Shown piece by piece: positions 1 through 7,659 of a DNA stretch of 64,000 nt. The notes below the pieces were generated by a model. That model saw nothing but the letters and a program-made list of their open reading frames with translations, had not been told where the DNA came from and searched no databases. Position 1 is the stretch's first letter, and the number at the start of each line of letters is the position of its first letter. Source of the stretch: Actinoalloteichus hoggarensis (GTDB lineage: Bacteria > Actinomycetota > Actinomycetes > Mycobacteriales > Pseudonocardiaceae). The position numbers were made by a program, and so were the translations under genes. Location of the stretch: contig NZ_CP022521.1 of NCBI RefSeq assembly GCF_002234535.1, forward strand, positions 868,001 to 932,000, written 5' to 3'.

Positions 1-362
1 TGCTGGAGTTGGACGAGGAGTCGACCAGGGAGCTGTTGGAGTCCATCGGTCAGACCGAACCCGGGCTGTACTCGCTGGCGCGGGCGGGCTTCCACACTCT
101 GGGTCTGCAGACGTACCTGACGGCGGGCCCGAAGGAGGCGCGCGCCTGGACGATCGGCCAGGGCTGGACGGCGCCGCAGGCGGCGGGCGTGATCCACACC
201 GACTTCGAACGGGGCTTCATCAAGGCGGAGATCGTGTCCTTCGACGATCTGTCCGCCGCCGGGACGATGGCCGAGGCCAAGGCGGCGGGTCGGGTCCGGA
301 TGGAGGGCAAGGACTACCTGATGGCCGACGGGGACGTCGTGGAGTTCCGCTTCAATGTGTGA
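1..362 (+). CDS. ychF: Ribosome-associated ATPase YchF, C-terminal part (cut by left edge)
   Basis: This is the 3' end of an Obg-family P-loop NTPase, YchF/OLA1, which binds ribosomes and hydrolyses ATP in preference to GTP. The frame is open from base 3 with no start in the window, leaving 119 residues. They correspond to the C-terminal TGS-like domain: the runs TAGPKEARAWTI, APQAAGVIHTDFERGF and the terminal GDVVEFRFNV are typical of the family. The P-loop and coiled-coil domains lie outside the window. The gene is core and sits next to an accessory region full of broken genes, so it may mark one boundary of that region. The identification is firm; the fragment itself is not a truncation in the genome. 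Confidence 0.93.
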   Translation, partial: LELDEESTRELLESIGQTEPGLYSLARAGFHTLGLQTYLTAGPKEARAWTIGQGWTAPQAAGVIHTDFERGFIKAEIVSFDDLSAAGTMAEAKAAGRVRMEGKDYLMADGDVVEFRFNV

Positions 363-797
363 TCGACCCTGGAGGGGAGCCGGTGCACACCATGGCGAGC
401 ATATGGCCTGACCCCATGCCTTCGACCCGTTGGACGTCCGGTCTGCCGACTGAGCCGTGCAGACGCGCGAGGCTGCGTCAGGGCCGTTCAGTCCTGTTCT
501 GACTTTTCAGGTGCGTAGCGTTTCAGTTCGAGGCATAGGCGCTGCCCGCCGCGGGGAGGGATCGGTGCTTCCGGGGGTCCTTTCCTTCACGACCACCCGC
601 AAGAATGATCAGGTGTGGTGCCGGCAGCCCGCGAGTCCCCGGTCCGGAACGCGTTGGACATAGGGATGGGCGTCCCTTGGGAGTCGCGTCGCGGAGGCTG
701 TGGATCCGGCTCGGTTCCACGAGATCGACAGGCCCGCCGCCGAGTTCGACAAAGGTTTCCACGATCGCTCGGGCGGCGCGAATGAGGTCAGTGCCCT
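363..797. other. No recognisable gene; short decayed-looking stretch
   Basis: I see no convincing complete gene in this stretch. A short plus-strand open frame from about 664 to 807 encodes a plausible acidic segment (VAEAVDPARFHEIDRP) and ends by overlapping the ATG at 798 by about 10 bases, as in translationally coupled genes. It has no clear start or ribosome binding site, so it looks like the tail of a broken gene. Confidence 0.4.
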
Positions 798-1076
798 ATG
801 CCGCCGGTGAGCGAACTCGTGCCGTCATACCTGGAGAGAATCAAGCTCTCGACGGTCGAGCGACTCGATGGAGCGATCCATGGGAGCGGTGTCCGAGCGA
901 TCCGCTTCGAAGGCTGTGTTCTCGGAGTGCTGGGTAGCGAGAGAATCGCGGAGTTCCGACTTGCATCTGGTCCGGTCCGCAGGCACACACGGTCGCCGTC
1001 GACGTGGTGCTCGTGTGTGCCCGCGGACCCGACAGCCCGGGACGCGCGGGTTACTCGGTCAGGGCGTCGATGGTGA
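798..1076 (+). CDS. Short hypothetical protein (92 aa), doubtful
   Basis: An open frame begins with ATG and overlaps the end of a preceding short frame. Its first 60 or so residues (SYLERIKLSTVERLDGAIHG, then RFEGCVLGVLGSERIAEFRL) have normal coding composition. The last part runs into the 3' end of the convergent beta-lactamase gene and looks non-coding, so the natural end may have been lost. I do not recognise the family. It could be a remnant of a regulator or an ATP-binding protein, but nothing in the sequence decides this. The absence of a good ribosome binding site and the neighbouring debris argue for a pseudogene. Confidence 0.25.
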   Translation: MPPVSELVPSYLERIKLSTVERLDGAIHGSGVRAIRFEGCVLGVLGSERIAEFRLASGPVRRHTRSPSTWCSCVPADPTARDARVTRSGRRW

Positions 1077-1953
1077 CGCTGGTGGCCTCGGCGATGAGGG
1101 AGTCATCGTATTGGGCTTCGGGGTCGGCCTTGTCGGAGAGGATGGCGATCACGATCGGGTCGCCATCGGGACGCCACACGACGGCGATGTCGTTGCGGGT
1201 GCCGTACGCGGCCGCGCCGGTCTTGTCACCGACCACCCAGTCCGCGGGCACCCCGGCGCGGATGAGGTCATCCCCGGTGGTGTTTCCGATCAGCCACTGC
1301 GTGACCAGCTCCCGCTTGTCCGGGCTCAAGGTGTCGCCGAGTGCGTACGAGGACAGCGTGGTCGCCAGCGCCTCGGGCGTGCTGGTGTCACTGTCGTCGC
1401 CGGGCACGTAGTCGTTGAGATCCGGCTCCTCACGCTCCGCAACGGTCACCTGGTCACCGACACGGGCCAGGGCGGCAGCGAAACCCGCCGGGCCACCGAG
1501 TTCGTCGAACAGCAGGTTGCCTGCGGTGTTGTCGCTGTACTGCACCGCGGCTTCGGCGAGCTGCCGCAGCGTCATCCCGGTGCCCACGGATCCTTCGGTG
1601 ACCGGCGAGTAGGTGACCAGGTCCGACTCGTCGTAGGCGACCAGTTCATCGAGCTCGGCGAGGGTGTTCTGCTCGAGCACCGCGGCAGCGGCAAGAACCT
1701 TGTACGTAGACGCGAACGCGAATCGCTCATCCGCGCGGTACTCCACCTCCTCGCCCGTGCCGGTGTCGATCGCATACACGCCGAGCCGGGCGTCGAACTC
1801 TGCTTCCAGGCTCTCCAGCGCCTCCTGCGCGGCCACCGCAGCCGCGGCCTCGCTCTGCGCCGGCTGGGATGCGGGCGCGCAGCCGGTGATGGCGAGCGCC
1901 GCGGCTGCGGACAGAGCGAGCAGCGACACGAGACGAGAACGGGAACGAGTCAT
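1051..1953 (-). CDS. bla: Class A serine beta-lactamase, lipoprotein
   Basis: Secreted enzyme that opens the beta-lactam ring through a serine acyl-enzyme. The 300-residue product starts with a basic, hydrophobic signal peptide ending in a lipobox (AITGC), so it should be lipid-anchored outside the membrane. All class A motifs are present: STYK around residue 75-80 (nucleophile Ser and Lys), SDN (YSDNTA), the omega-loop ExxLN (EEPDLND, general-base Glu) and KTG (DKTGAA). The ATG at 1953 is preferred over an in-frame upstream extension because a GGAGG ribosome binding site lies just before it and the signal peptide follows directly. It is transcribed away from a LysR gene and an SxxK-family gene, the layout known for an inducible Streptomyces beta-lactamase, so it is probably induced by beta-lactams. 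Confidence 0.96.
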   Translation of the reverse strand: MTRSRSRLVSLLALSAAAALAITGCAPASQPAQSEAAAAVAAQEALESLEAEFDARLGVYAIDTGTGEEVEYRADERFAFASTYKVLAAAAVLEQNTLAELDELVAYDESDLVTYSPVTEGSVGTGMTLRQLAEAAVQYSDNTAGNLLFDELGGPAGFAAALARVGDQVTVAEREEPDLNDYVPGDDSDTSTPEALATTLSSYALGDTLSPDKRELVTQWLIGNTTGDDLIRAGVPADWVVGDKTGAAAYGTRNDIAVVWRPDGDPIVIAILSDKADPEAQYDDSLIAEATSVTIDALTE

Positions 1954-2010
1954 GGGAGGCCTCCAACAGACGGTATCGATCGACGTACTCGACTCTGACC
2001 TACCGAGCGT

Positions 2011-2048
2011 CATGCGAACAAAGACACTTCCGTTGGTTTCCATGCGAA
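2011..2048. promoter_or_regulatory. Candidate LysR operator: CATGCGAA direct repeats
   Basis: The octamer CATGCGAA occurs at 2011-2018 and again at 2041-2048, exactly 30 bases apart (about three helical turns), in the space between the divergent beta-lactamase and LysR genes. LysR proteins typically bind two sites in the shared promoter region, so this is a good candidate for the binding sites of the adjacent regulator. The second copy covers an ATG at 2042, which argues that translation of the LysR gene starts further downstream. Confidence 0.45.
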
Positions 2049-2071
2049 TATGGCATGCTGCGGTGGTGGAT

Positions 2072-2938
2072 ATGGTGGCTGCGGCGCGAGCTTTCGTCAG
2101 CGTGAGTGAGCAGAACAGCTTCACGGTCGGTGCCGCCGCGATCGGCGTGCCGCAACCGGTGGTCAGCCGGCGGGTCGCCGCTCTCGAGCAGAACCTCGGT
2201 CAGGCGCTGATCGACCGTCACGGCCGCCGGGTGCGGCTGACGACTTTCGGCAAAGAGCTGCTTCGCCCCGCGCGGAACCTGGTGCGCGCCGCGGATGCGC
2301 TCAACTATCAGGCGCGACGTGCGCTGAACCAGACTGTCACGCTGCTGGTGCCGGATCTTGGCACCAGCAGGCACGTTGCCGAACTCGCGGCCGCGGCCAG
2401 GCACGCTGGAGCGAACATCGAGGTGCGTGTCGCACGTCCTGCATACCGGGCTGATCAGGGGACCACGACACCGGCCACCATCGCGCTGGTGGCCGTGCCA
2501 CCGGATGCTGCGGCGTGGTCGGTGCCGCTGGGATTGGCGGCAGCCGGGGATCTCCCGCCGACCGTCTTCGTCGAAAGTCTCCGCCCGCGCCGGGGAAGCA
2601 GCGACGTAGTGCGCGTCTGGCTGGATCCGGAGGACGACGTGCCGCACGTGCGTGACAAGCTCAGCCGTCTTCGCGACCAGCTCGCGCTCAGTCCCACGCA
2701 GCTCGCCATCGCCGAGAGCCTGGCCGAGGCGACCGCTCACGTCCTCGGCGGGGACGATCTGCTGTTGTGCTCCCCAGCTCAGGCGGCGCGTCTGGGGCTG
2801 CGGTGGCGGCCGATCGCCGAGTTGCAGCTGACCCGGGGATACGCGCCCGCCGGCGCGGATGACGCGCCGCTGACACCACCGCTACAGGCCATGCTGCATG
2901 AGCGGATCGACGAGTATCTGAACGGGCAGCCCACATGA
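2072..2938 (+). CDS. blaA: LysR-family regulator of the beta-lactamase (BlaA-like)
   Basis: DNA-binding regulator of 288 residues. The N-terminal winged helix-turn-helix (about residues 5-62) has the LysR pattern: AFVSVSEQNSF, then GVPQPVVSRRVAALEQNLGQ and LTTFGKELL. The rest is a degenerate effector-binding domain. ATG 2072 puts the conserved Phe at residue 8, as usual in the family; ATG 2042 and GTGs at 2063 and 2066 are alternatives, and no strong ribosome binding site decides. It is divergent from the beta-lactamase and its stop overlaps the next start (ATGA), so the two proteins are made together. In Streptomyces cacaoi the equivalent pair blaA-blaB is needed for induction of the beta-lactamase; the same role is inferred here from arrangement and family. 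Confidence 0.85.
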   Translation: MVAAARAFVSVSEQNSFTVGAAAIGVPQPVVSRRVAALEQNLGQALIDRHGRRVRLTTFGKELLRPARNLVRAADALNYQARRALNQTVTLLVPDLGTSRHVAELAAAARHAGANIEVRVARPAYRADQGTTTPATIALVAVPPDAAAWSVPLGLAAAGDLPPTVFVESLRPRRGSSDVVRVWLDPEDDVPHVRDKLSRLRDQLALSPTQLAIAESLAEATAHVLGGDDLLLCSPAQAARLGLRWRPIAELQLTRGYAPAGADDAPLTPPLQAMLHERIDEYLNGQPT

Positions 2939-3852
2939 CTGATGCGCTCAATGAACACCTCCAGTCGGAGTTGGCGGTAGGCGGCCTCCGCGGCGGGTTC
3001 CTCGCCCGCGATCTGACCAGTGGACTCCAGATCGGGTTCAACGAGAACGCGGTCTTCGCCTCCGCTTCCCTGGCGAAGATTCCGCTCGCGGTCGCGATCC
3101 TCGACCGCATCGATGCGGGTGTACTCGACCGCGCCGCGACGGTCACGATCGCCCCGACCCCCACGGGATACACCGGGCCGCCGGGACTCAGCAGTTTCCG
3201 GCACCCCGCGACGCTCGCCGTCGAGGACCTCGTCTATCTCAGCGTCGCCCTCAGCGACAACACGGCGACCGACGCCCTGTTCGATCTCGTCCCGCCCGCC
3301 GACGTCACCGCTCACATGCGTGAGATCGGCATACTGGGCATACAGGTGCGGCACCGAACCCGCGACCTTCAACAGACGCCCGCCGAACAACTCACCGGCC
3401 ACATCGACCTCGCCCACGGTCTCGCCGTGCACAGCGGCACACCGGGAGGAGGTCACGCGATCCCGCAACTCGACACGTCTCACGCGAACACCGGTACCGC
3501 TGCCGGCTTCACCGACCTGCTCCAGGCGCTCTGGACGCCCTCGCTCATTCCCCTGCGCAGTTCCCAGCACGTTCGCGCGCTCATGGCCGGCAACGTCCAC
3601 CGGCATCGGCTCACTCCCGACTTCGTCAGCGACAGCAGTACCTGGTCATCGAAGACCGGAACGCTGCTCAACCTCCGCCACGAGATCGGCGTCATCGAAC
3701 ACGCCGACGGCCAAACCATCGCCATCACAGCACTCACGCAATCCCGCATTACCGCCGCACAACAACCAGCAGCCGACATCCTCATCGCCCGAACAGCACG
3801 CGCACTCCACGACCACCTCCGCCAGAATGGACCCGTTGCGGCGTCGGATTGA
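2935..3852 (+). CDS. blaB: SxxK penicillin-recognising family protein without signal peptide (BlaB-like co-regulator)
   Basis: A 305-residue member of the serine beta-lactamase/penicillin-recognising fold. Visible motifs are SLAK (nucleophile Ser and Lys, about residue 46), SDN (LSDNTA, about 104) and KTG (SSKTGTL, about 242). The omega-loop position that holds Glu in the neighbouring beta-lactamase has no ExxLN motif here, so efficient deacylation is unlikely. There is no signal peptide or membrane segment, so it is predicted to stay in the cytoplasm. It overlaps the LysR gene by four bases. This matches BlaB of Streptomyces cacaoi, a regulator resembling a beta-lactamase. I infer a sensor or co-regulator that works with the LysR protein; whether it is acylated by beta-lactams or by a cell-wall fragment is not visible. 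Confidence 0.82.
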   Translation: MTDALNEHLQSELAVGGLRGGFLARDLTSGLQIGFNENAVFASASLAKIPLAVAILDRIDAGVLDRAATVTIAPTPTGYTGPPGLSSFRHPATLAVEDLVYLSVALSDNTATDALFDLVPPADVTAHMREIGILGIQVRHRTRDLQQTPAEQLTGHIDLAHGLAVHSGTPGGGHAIPQLDTSHANTGTAAGFTDLLQALWTPSLIPLRSSQHVRALMAGNVHRHRLTPDFVSDSSTWSSKTGTLLNLRHEIGVIEHADGQTIAITALTQSRITAAQQPAADILIARTARALHDHLRQNGPVAASD

Positions 3853-3894
3853 ACCGTCCCCGGTTTGATGCCGCTTCCTTTCGAGTCAGGCAGG

Positions 3895-4030
3895 AAGGTG
3901 GTGATCAAACCGAAGAGGATGTCGGAGGAGACGAGGCAGCGAGCGATCTGGCCGTGCTCGATCGTCTCGGTGAGCGCCCGAACCTGACGAGCGGAATCGC
4001 CGTGGGCTTGGTTCCTCGGTGTTTCGGAGG
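3895..4030 (+). pseudogene. Possible IS3-type OrfA remnant, frameshifted
   Basis: Short overlapping frames read KPKRMSEETRQRAI, then after a frame change VLDRLGERPNLTS and finally GVSEADGRQLG. Together they resemble the N-terminal helix-turn-helix of an IS3-family OrfA, but at least two frameshifts are needed. It faces opposite to the OrfB remnant next to it, so the two do not form one element. Weak evidence. Confidence 0.25.
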
Positions 4031-4310
4031 CTGACGGACGTCAGCTGGGGTGATTCATGGTCAGCGAAGTGGGCGGCCTCGCCTTCCGCCGGGGTGCGGT
4101 TGAGGTCGGCATGTAAGCGCTGTCTGTTCCACCACCACACCCATTCCAGGGTCGCGAGCGCGATGTGCTCGATGGTGCGCCAGGTCCTTGGCGGCGGATG
4201 AGTTCGGTCTTGTAGAGCCCGTTCACGGCCTCAGCGAGGGCGTTGCCGCAACTGTCGCCGACGGATCCGACGGATGGCGTCGCGCCGAGTACGAGGATCA
4301 GGTCGGTGTG
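4015..4310 (-). pseudogene. IS3-family transposase (OrfB) C-terminal remnant, frameshifted
   Basis: On the minus strand two frames together give the end of an IS3-type DDE transposase. The first reads PSVGSVGDSCGNALAEAVNGLYKTELI, which contains the conserved GDSxxNALAE with the catalytic Glu. After a frameshift near 4140-4185 it continues as WWWNRQRLHADLNRTPAEGEAAHF, the usual C-terminal WxNxxRLH motif. The front half, including the two catalytic Asp residues, is missing. It lies directly beside an IS30-type fragment, so this is transposon debris and not an active element. No terminal inverted repeats could be recognised. Confidence 0.75.
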
Positions 4311-4339
4311 AACGAGGGAGACGTAGTCGGCGGCTTCGA

Positions 4340-4440
4340 TCAGTCGTTGCGGCACCGGGTTGTCGGATCGAGCGTAGTTGCTCGGCGAAGACCTCGGCCG
4401 GGGTCTTCCACCCGAGGGTCTTGCCGGGGCGGTCCCCGCT
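4340..4440 (-). pseudogene. IS30-family transposase C-terminal fragment
   Basis: A minus-strand frame contains RPGKTLGWKTPAEVFAEQL, the signature of the IS30 transposase C-terminus. The catalytic core is absent upstream because the fragment abuts the 3' end of the TetR gene at 4443, which marks a junction. Downstream it runs into the IS3 remnant. It is a short relic. Confidence 0.7.
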
Positions 4441-4442
4441 GG

Positions 4443-5039
4443 TCACTTCTCCTGTGATGGTCGGGCAGCGGCCCAAGCGGCTTCGATCATGCGGAAGGAT
4501 TCGTCGAGGGTGGCCCGCGGGTCCGCGGACTGTCGGGCAAGTGTGAAGGCAGCCATGGCGAAGCGGGCGATCGTGTTGGCGGCGACCTCGGATGTGGCGA
4601 GGGCCGGAGCCGAGCCGATCGATGCAGCGATCGCGCGCGCATATCGCAGTTCGAGGACCTGCGCATAGGTCGAGAGCTCCGGGCTCTGGTCGATCATCCT
4701 CCAGATCCCTGTCGCGTCCCCAGTCGTGCAGTGCTGAACGAGTGTCCCGATCTCCTCGTGCAGTGCACCGACCACCGAAGCTCCCTCAGAGCGTTCGGTG
4801 ACTGCAGCGATGAGGCGCGCTTCGAAGCCGGCGGCCTGTTCGAACACCAGGGCTTCCTTCGATGGGAAGTGCGCGAAGAGGGTCGTGACGGCGACATCGG
4901 CTTCGGCGGCGATCTCTCGGATCCCCACGGACTCATATCCGCGTTCGCGGAACATGCGTAGGGCGGCATCGGCGATCCCGCGTCGCGTCGCTGCCTTCTT
5001 CCGCTCGCGGCGACCGCTTGGTCGGGGGTCGTGAGTCAC
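4443..5039 (-). CDS. TetR-family repressor of the adjacent oxidoreductase
   Basis: A 198-residue one-component regulator. The N-terminal helix-turn-helix is clear (about residues 10-60): IADAALRMFRERGYESVGIREIAAEADVAVTTLFAHFPSKEALV. The C-terminal all-helical part should bind a ligand and mediate dimerisation. An in-frame GTG at 5066 lies inside a perfect inverted repeat, the likely operator, so the GTG at 5039 is the better start. The gene is divergent from an NADP-dependent quinone oxidoreductase, which it probably represses until a reactive electrophile or quinone binds; that ligand is a guess. Its 3' end abuts transposase debris, and the last few residues may have been altered by it. Confidence 0.88.
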   Translation of the reverse strand: MTHDPRPSGRRERKKAATRRGIADAALRMFRERGYESVGIREIAAEADVAVTTLFAHFPSKEALVFEQAAGFEARLIAAVTERSEGASVVGALHEEIGTLVQHCTTGDATGIWRMIDQSPELSTYAQVLELRYARAIAASIGSAPALATSEVAANTIARFAMAAFTLARQSADPRATLDESFRMIEAAWAAARPSQEK

Positions 5040-5061
5040 CGTGAGATCATAGCCGATACGA

Positions 5062-5080
5062 AACACTAACCGTTAGTGTT
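5062..5080. promoter_or_regulatory. TetR operator: perfect 9-bp inverted repeat
   Basis: AACACTAAC and GTTAGTGTT form a perfect inverted repeat with a single central base (5071), 12 bases before the oxidoreductase start and 22 bases before the TetR start. Size, symmetry and position fit the operator of the divergent TetR repressor controlling both genes. Confidence 0.8.
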
Positions 5081-5092
5081 AGCCTGGTAGGT

Positions 5093-5986
5093 ATGAAGAA
5101 GATCATCTACGCGCGTTTCGGCGGGCCGGACGTGCTTCAGCTCGTCGACAGCGAGGTGCCGCGGCCAGGCTCGGGACAGCTGCGTATCGCGGTCCGGGCG
5201 ACCGCGGTCAATGCCTTCGACTGGCGGGTTCGTGAGGGTCAGAAGCTCGGTGCTCATCCGGTGCAGCTGCCTGCCGGTCTCGGCCTGGATGCCTCCGGAG
5301 TGGTGGAGGAGGTGGGCGAGGGGGTCGCGGGCGTCGACGTCGGCGACGCCGTCTTCGGTGAGGGGATCGAGACCTACGCGGAATCAGCTCTCATGACGCG
5401 ATGGCATCCGATGCCCGCCGAGCTGACCTTCGCCGAAGCCGCCGGATACCCGTCCGTCGTCGAAACGGCGCTGCGCGTCCTCGACGAGGTCCGGGTTCAC
5501 GCGGGTCAGACGCTCCTGGTCAGTGGTGCCGCCGGAGGTGTCGGTTCCGCGGTGGTTCAGATCGCTCGTTCTCGCGGCATTTCGGTGATCGGCATTGCGG
5601 GACGGACGAACCAGGACTATCTGCGCAGCCTCGGCGTGCTGGCGACGACATACGACGACGGCTGGGCCGACCGCGTGCGCCGCCTCGGTCGGGTCGACGC
5701 AGCTCTGGACCTCGCGGGAGCAGGGGTCATCCCGCAGCTGGTCGAACTCGCCGGCACCCCGGACCGAGTGCTCACAACGGCGGATCTGGACGCCCCGAAG
5801 TTCGGCGTCCGCTTCTCGGGTACGGCGGGCGACGTTCAGGCGGCTCTCGTCGAGGCTGCTCGCCTTATCGCGGATGGATCACTACGAATCCCGGTGGCCC
5901 AGACCTACACGCTGGCTGAGGCCTCGAAGGCCCATATCGACAGCCAATCCGGACACACCCGTGGACGGCGCATCATCATCATGTGA
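5093..5986 (+). CDS. Zinc-independent NADP-dependent quinone oxidoreductase (MDR family)
   Basis: A 297-residue medium-chain reductase of the zeta-crystallin/QOR type. It has the GroES-like N-terminal fold (MKKIIYARFGGPDVLQL, then DASGVVEEVGEGV) and a Rossmann domain with the nucleotide-binding motif SGAAGGVGSAVVQIA (about residues 141-155). The structural and catalytic zinc ligands of alcohol dehydrogenases are absent, so it should reduce quinones or enones with NADPH in the cytoplasm. It is single and controlled from the inverted repeat just upstream by the divergent TetR. The length is slightly short for the family, but both domains are complete. Confidence 0.9.
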   Translation: MKKIIYARFGGPDVLQLVDSEVPRPGSGQLRIAVRATAVNAFDWRVREGQKLGAHPVQLPAGLGLDASGVVEEVGEGVAGVDVGDAVFGEGIETYAESALMTRWHPMPAELTFAEAAGYPSVVETALRVLDEVRVHAGQTLLVSGAAGGVGSAVVQIARSRGISVIGIAGRTNQDYLRSLGVLATTYDDGWADRVRRLGRVDAALDLAGAGVIPQLVELAGTPDRVLTTADLDAPKFGVRFSGTAGDVQAALVEAARLIADGSLRIPVAQTYTLAEASKAHIDSQSGHTRGRRIIIM

Positions 5987-6072
5987 CCCGCCGCGGGTGG
6001 TAGTTCTGACCGTGAGCAGGGAGACGCCTGCAGGAGGGTGGCGATCCCCGCCTTGCCAGTCCGGCCAGGACC

Positions 6073-6621
6073 ATGTCGAAGGACGCGCCGCGCGAGCGGC
6101 CGAACGTCTCCACGTGTGGCGATGTGGTCGAGTTCCGGCACGGAGGGCGGTCTGGAAGCGGGAAGAAGCGAGCGCTGTGAGACTCCGAGGTCCCGCCTAG
6201 TGATGCAGAGGCTCCCGATGGCCGCCTGATCGACGACATCTCCGGCAGGAGTCGGGCTGGGAAGCAGGCGGAGGTGCGTGCGGTACAGCCGTTCTCCAAG
6301 CGGCTCGTCGAGGACTATGGCTATCCGAAGAGCCACATCCAGACCCGTCCGCGGTGGCATGTGACGGCGCGCCCGTCCGACCGGGCCAGGGCCGGGAGCT
6401 ACCCGGTCGACATCGCGGTCTTCGCGGGGGAGCACCACCGCGACGACGCCCTCTACCTGGTCGTCGAGTGCACGAAGCCCGACCGCGACGACGGCCGAGA
6501 CCAGCGGGAAGACTACCTGCGCCTCTCTCGCTCCTACCCCGACGTGTGGAGAATGGCGAGGAGCGGCTTTCTCCGCAGGCGCGAGGCCGGCGGAACGGTC
6601 GCAGGCCGTGGACGAGAGACG
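6073..6621 (+). pseudogene. Broken restriction-modification protein (HsdR N-terminal-like domain)
   Basis: The frame from ATG 6073 is interrupted by an in-frame TGA at 6178-6180 and then stays open. The part after the stop reads FSKRLVEDYGYPKSHIQTRP, YPVDIAVFAG and LYLVVECTKPDRDDGRDQREDYLRLS. The D-(x)n-VEC-x-K/T spacing and the YxRLS tail match the N-terminal nuclease-like domain found in type I and related restriction-modification subunits. After DVWRM the family would continue in another frame (a second frame there reads ENGEERL), so there is also a frameshift. No methylase or helicase domain follows. I read it as a decayed fragment of an R-M gene. Confidence 0.6.
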
Positions 6622-6873
6622 ATGAAGACCGCGGTGACGACCCCTGAGCAGGAGCCTGGCGTAGATGACGACTCGCCGAACGACGAGGACGAGGCCCCGG
6701 CCCCCGAAGCAGCCTCTGTGCCCACGGCGGGCTTCCGGGTGCCGGCCGAGTTCGCGCGGTCGTCGATTCCCGGCATGGACGACGCCGTGGCGAAGAGGCT
6801 TGCGCTCATCGGAGCGCAGCTGACCGGGACGGTGAGCAGCGCCGAGTTCTGCGCTCACGCCGGCGACCTGTGA
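6622..6873 (+). other. Short open frame of unknown nature following the R-M remnant
   Basis: The same frame stays open for 83 codons after an ATG at 6622. The product is acidic then mixed (PEQEPGVDDDSPNDEDEAP, then GFRVPAEFARSSIPGMDDAV). I do not recognise it. It may be the degenerated continuation of the upstream remnant or a small independent protein; no ribosome binding site is evident. Confidence 0.25.
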
Positions 6874-6879
6874 GGCGAC

Positions 6880-7610
6880 CACGACGCCGGCGTCGCGACC
6901 ATGAGCGCGCCATCGCTCCTGTCACGGTCCGCCCGACCTTCGGTCCGGCTCGGGATCGAGCAGCCGCGAGCCGGGTGAGGGCGGCAGCGACGAGTGGCGC
7001 GATGATCGTCAGGGCGAACGCTTCGGTGAACGGCGCGAACTCGACCGGGCGGACGAACTCCGCTCCGACGAACAGCCAGAGGTACAGCGGCAGCAGGAGC
7101 GTCTGGGCGAACATCGGCAGTGGGGGAGCCGCCAAGAGCTTCTCCGCGTCGCCGCCCACGAGCCCGGCGAAGAGGATCGCGTAGTCGATGCAGCGTGCCG
7201 GCAGCGCGAAGAGCACCCCGACGAGAAGCACCTGATCGTGGGCGACTGTCCACGACAGCAGCCACACGACAGCGGGCACCAGGACGGTCGACCACGAGGA
7301 CCGTGGCGAGTAACCGCCAATCGCGGAACGCTCGGCCGAGCTTGCCGAACGGGATGCCGAGGAAGGGGCGTAGAGCAGCAGCGGGAGCACCGGGGTGGAT
7401 CGCGAGCCCGGCGGGCCGCGCGACGGCAGGCGCTGCAAGCCCGGCAACCGCCCCGAGGGCCGGCCCGGAACCTGGTGACGTTCCATCCAGTCCACGCTCT
7501 TGCGCGCGCATCGGGGCCGCGTGCGGAGCTGCGGACGGTGGCCGCCTGCCGGACACGGTGGCCACGTTCGTCGACGCCTCCTCACAGGTGGTCGCGGCGA
7601 GCTGCCTCCT
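6880..7610 (-). pseudogene. ACR3-type arsenite efflux transporter, degraded
   Basis: Minus-strand frames give the core of an ACR3 (bile acid:sodium symporter fold) arsenite exporter: VLPLLLYA, then in a second frame PFGKLGRAFRDWRLLATVLV, then back to VLVPAVVWLLSW, ALPARCIDYAILFAGLVGGD with the conserved Cys-Ile-Asp-Tyr, and MFAQTLLLPLYLWLFVGAEF. At least two frameshifts break the N-terminal half near 7300-7400, no plausible start follows a ribosome binding site, and the C-terminus past about 6960 is no longer membrane-like. The gene cannot make an intact ten-helix transporter. No arsR or arsC is adjacent. Confidence 0.7.
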
Positions 7611-7659
7611 CGATGGCGGTGGGCTGACGCTCCGGAGCCGACCCGCGTGCTCCGGTCGC

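Noticed and set aside
1004-1998. Plus-strand frames opposite the beta-lactamase gene
   Set aside because: The minus strand has all four class A motifs, a signal peptide and a ribosome binding site.
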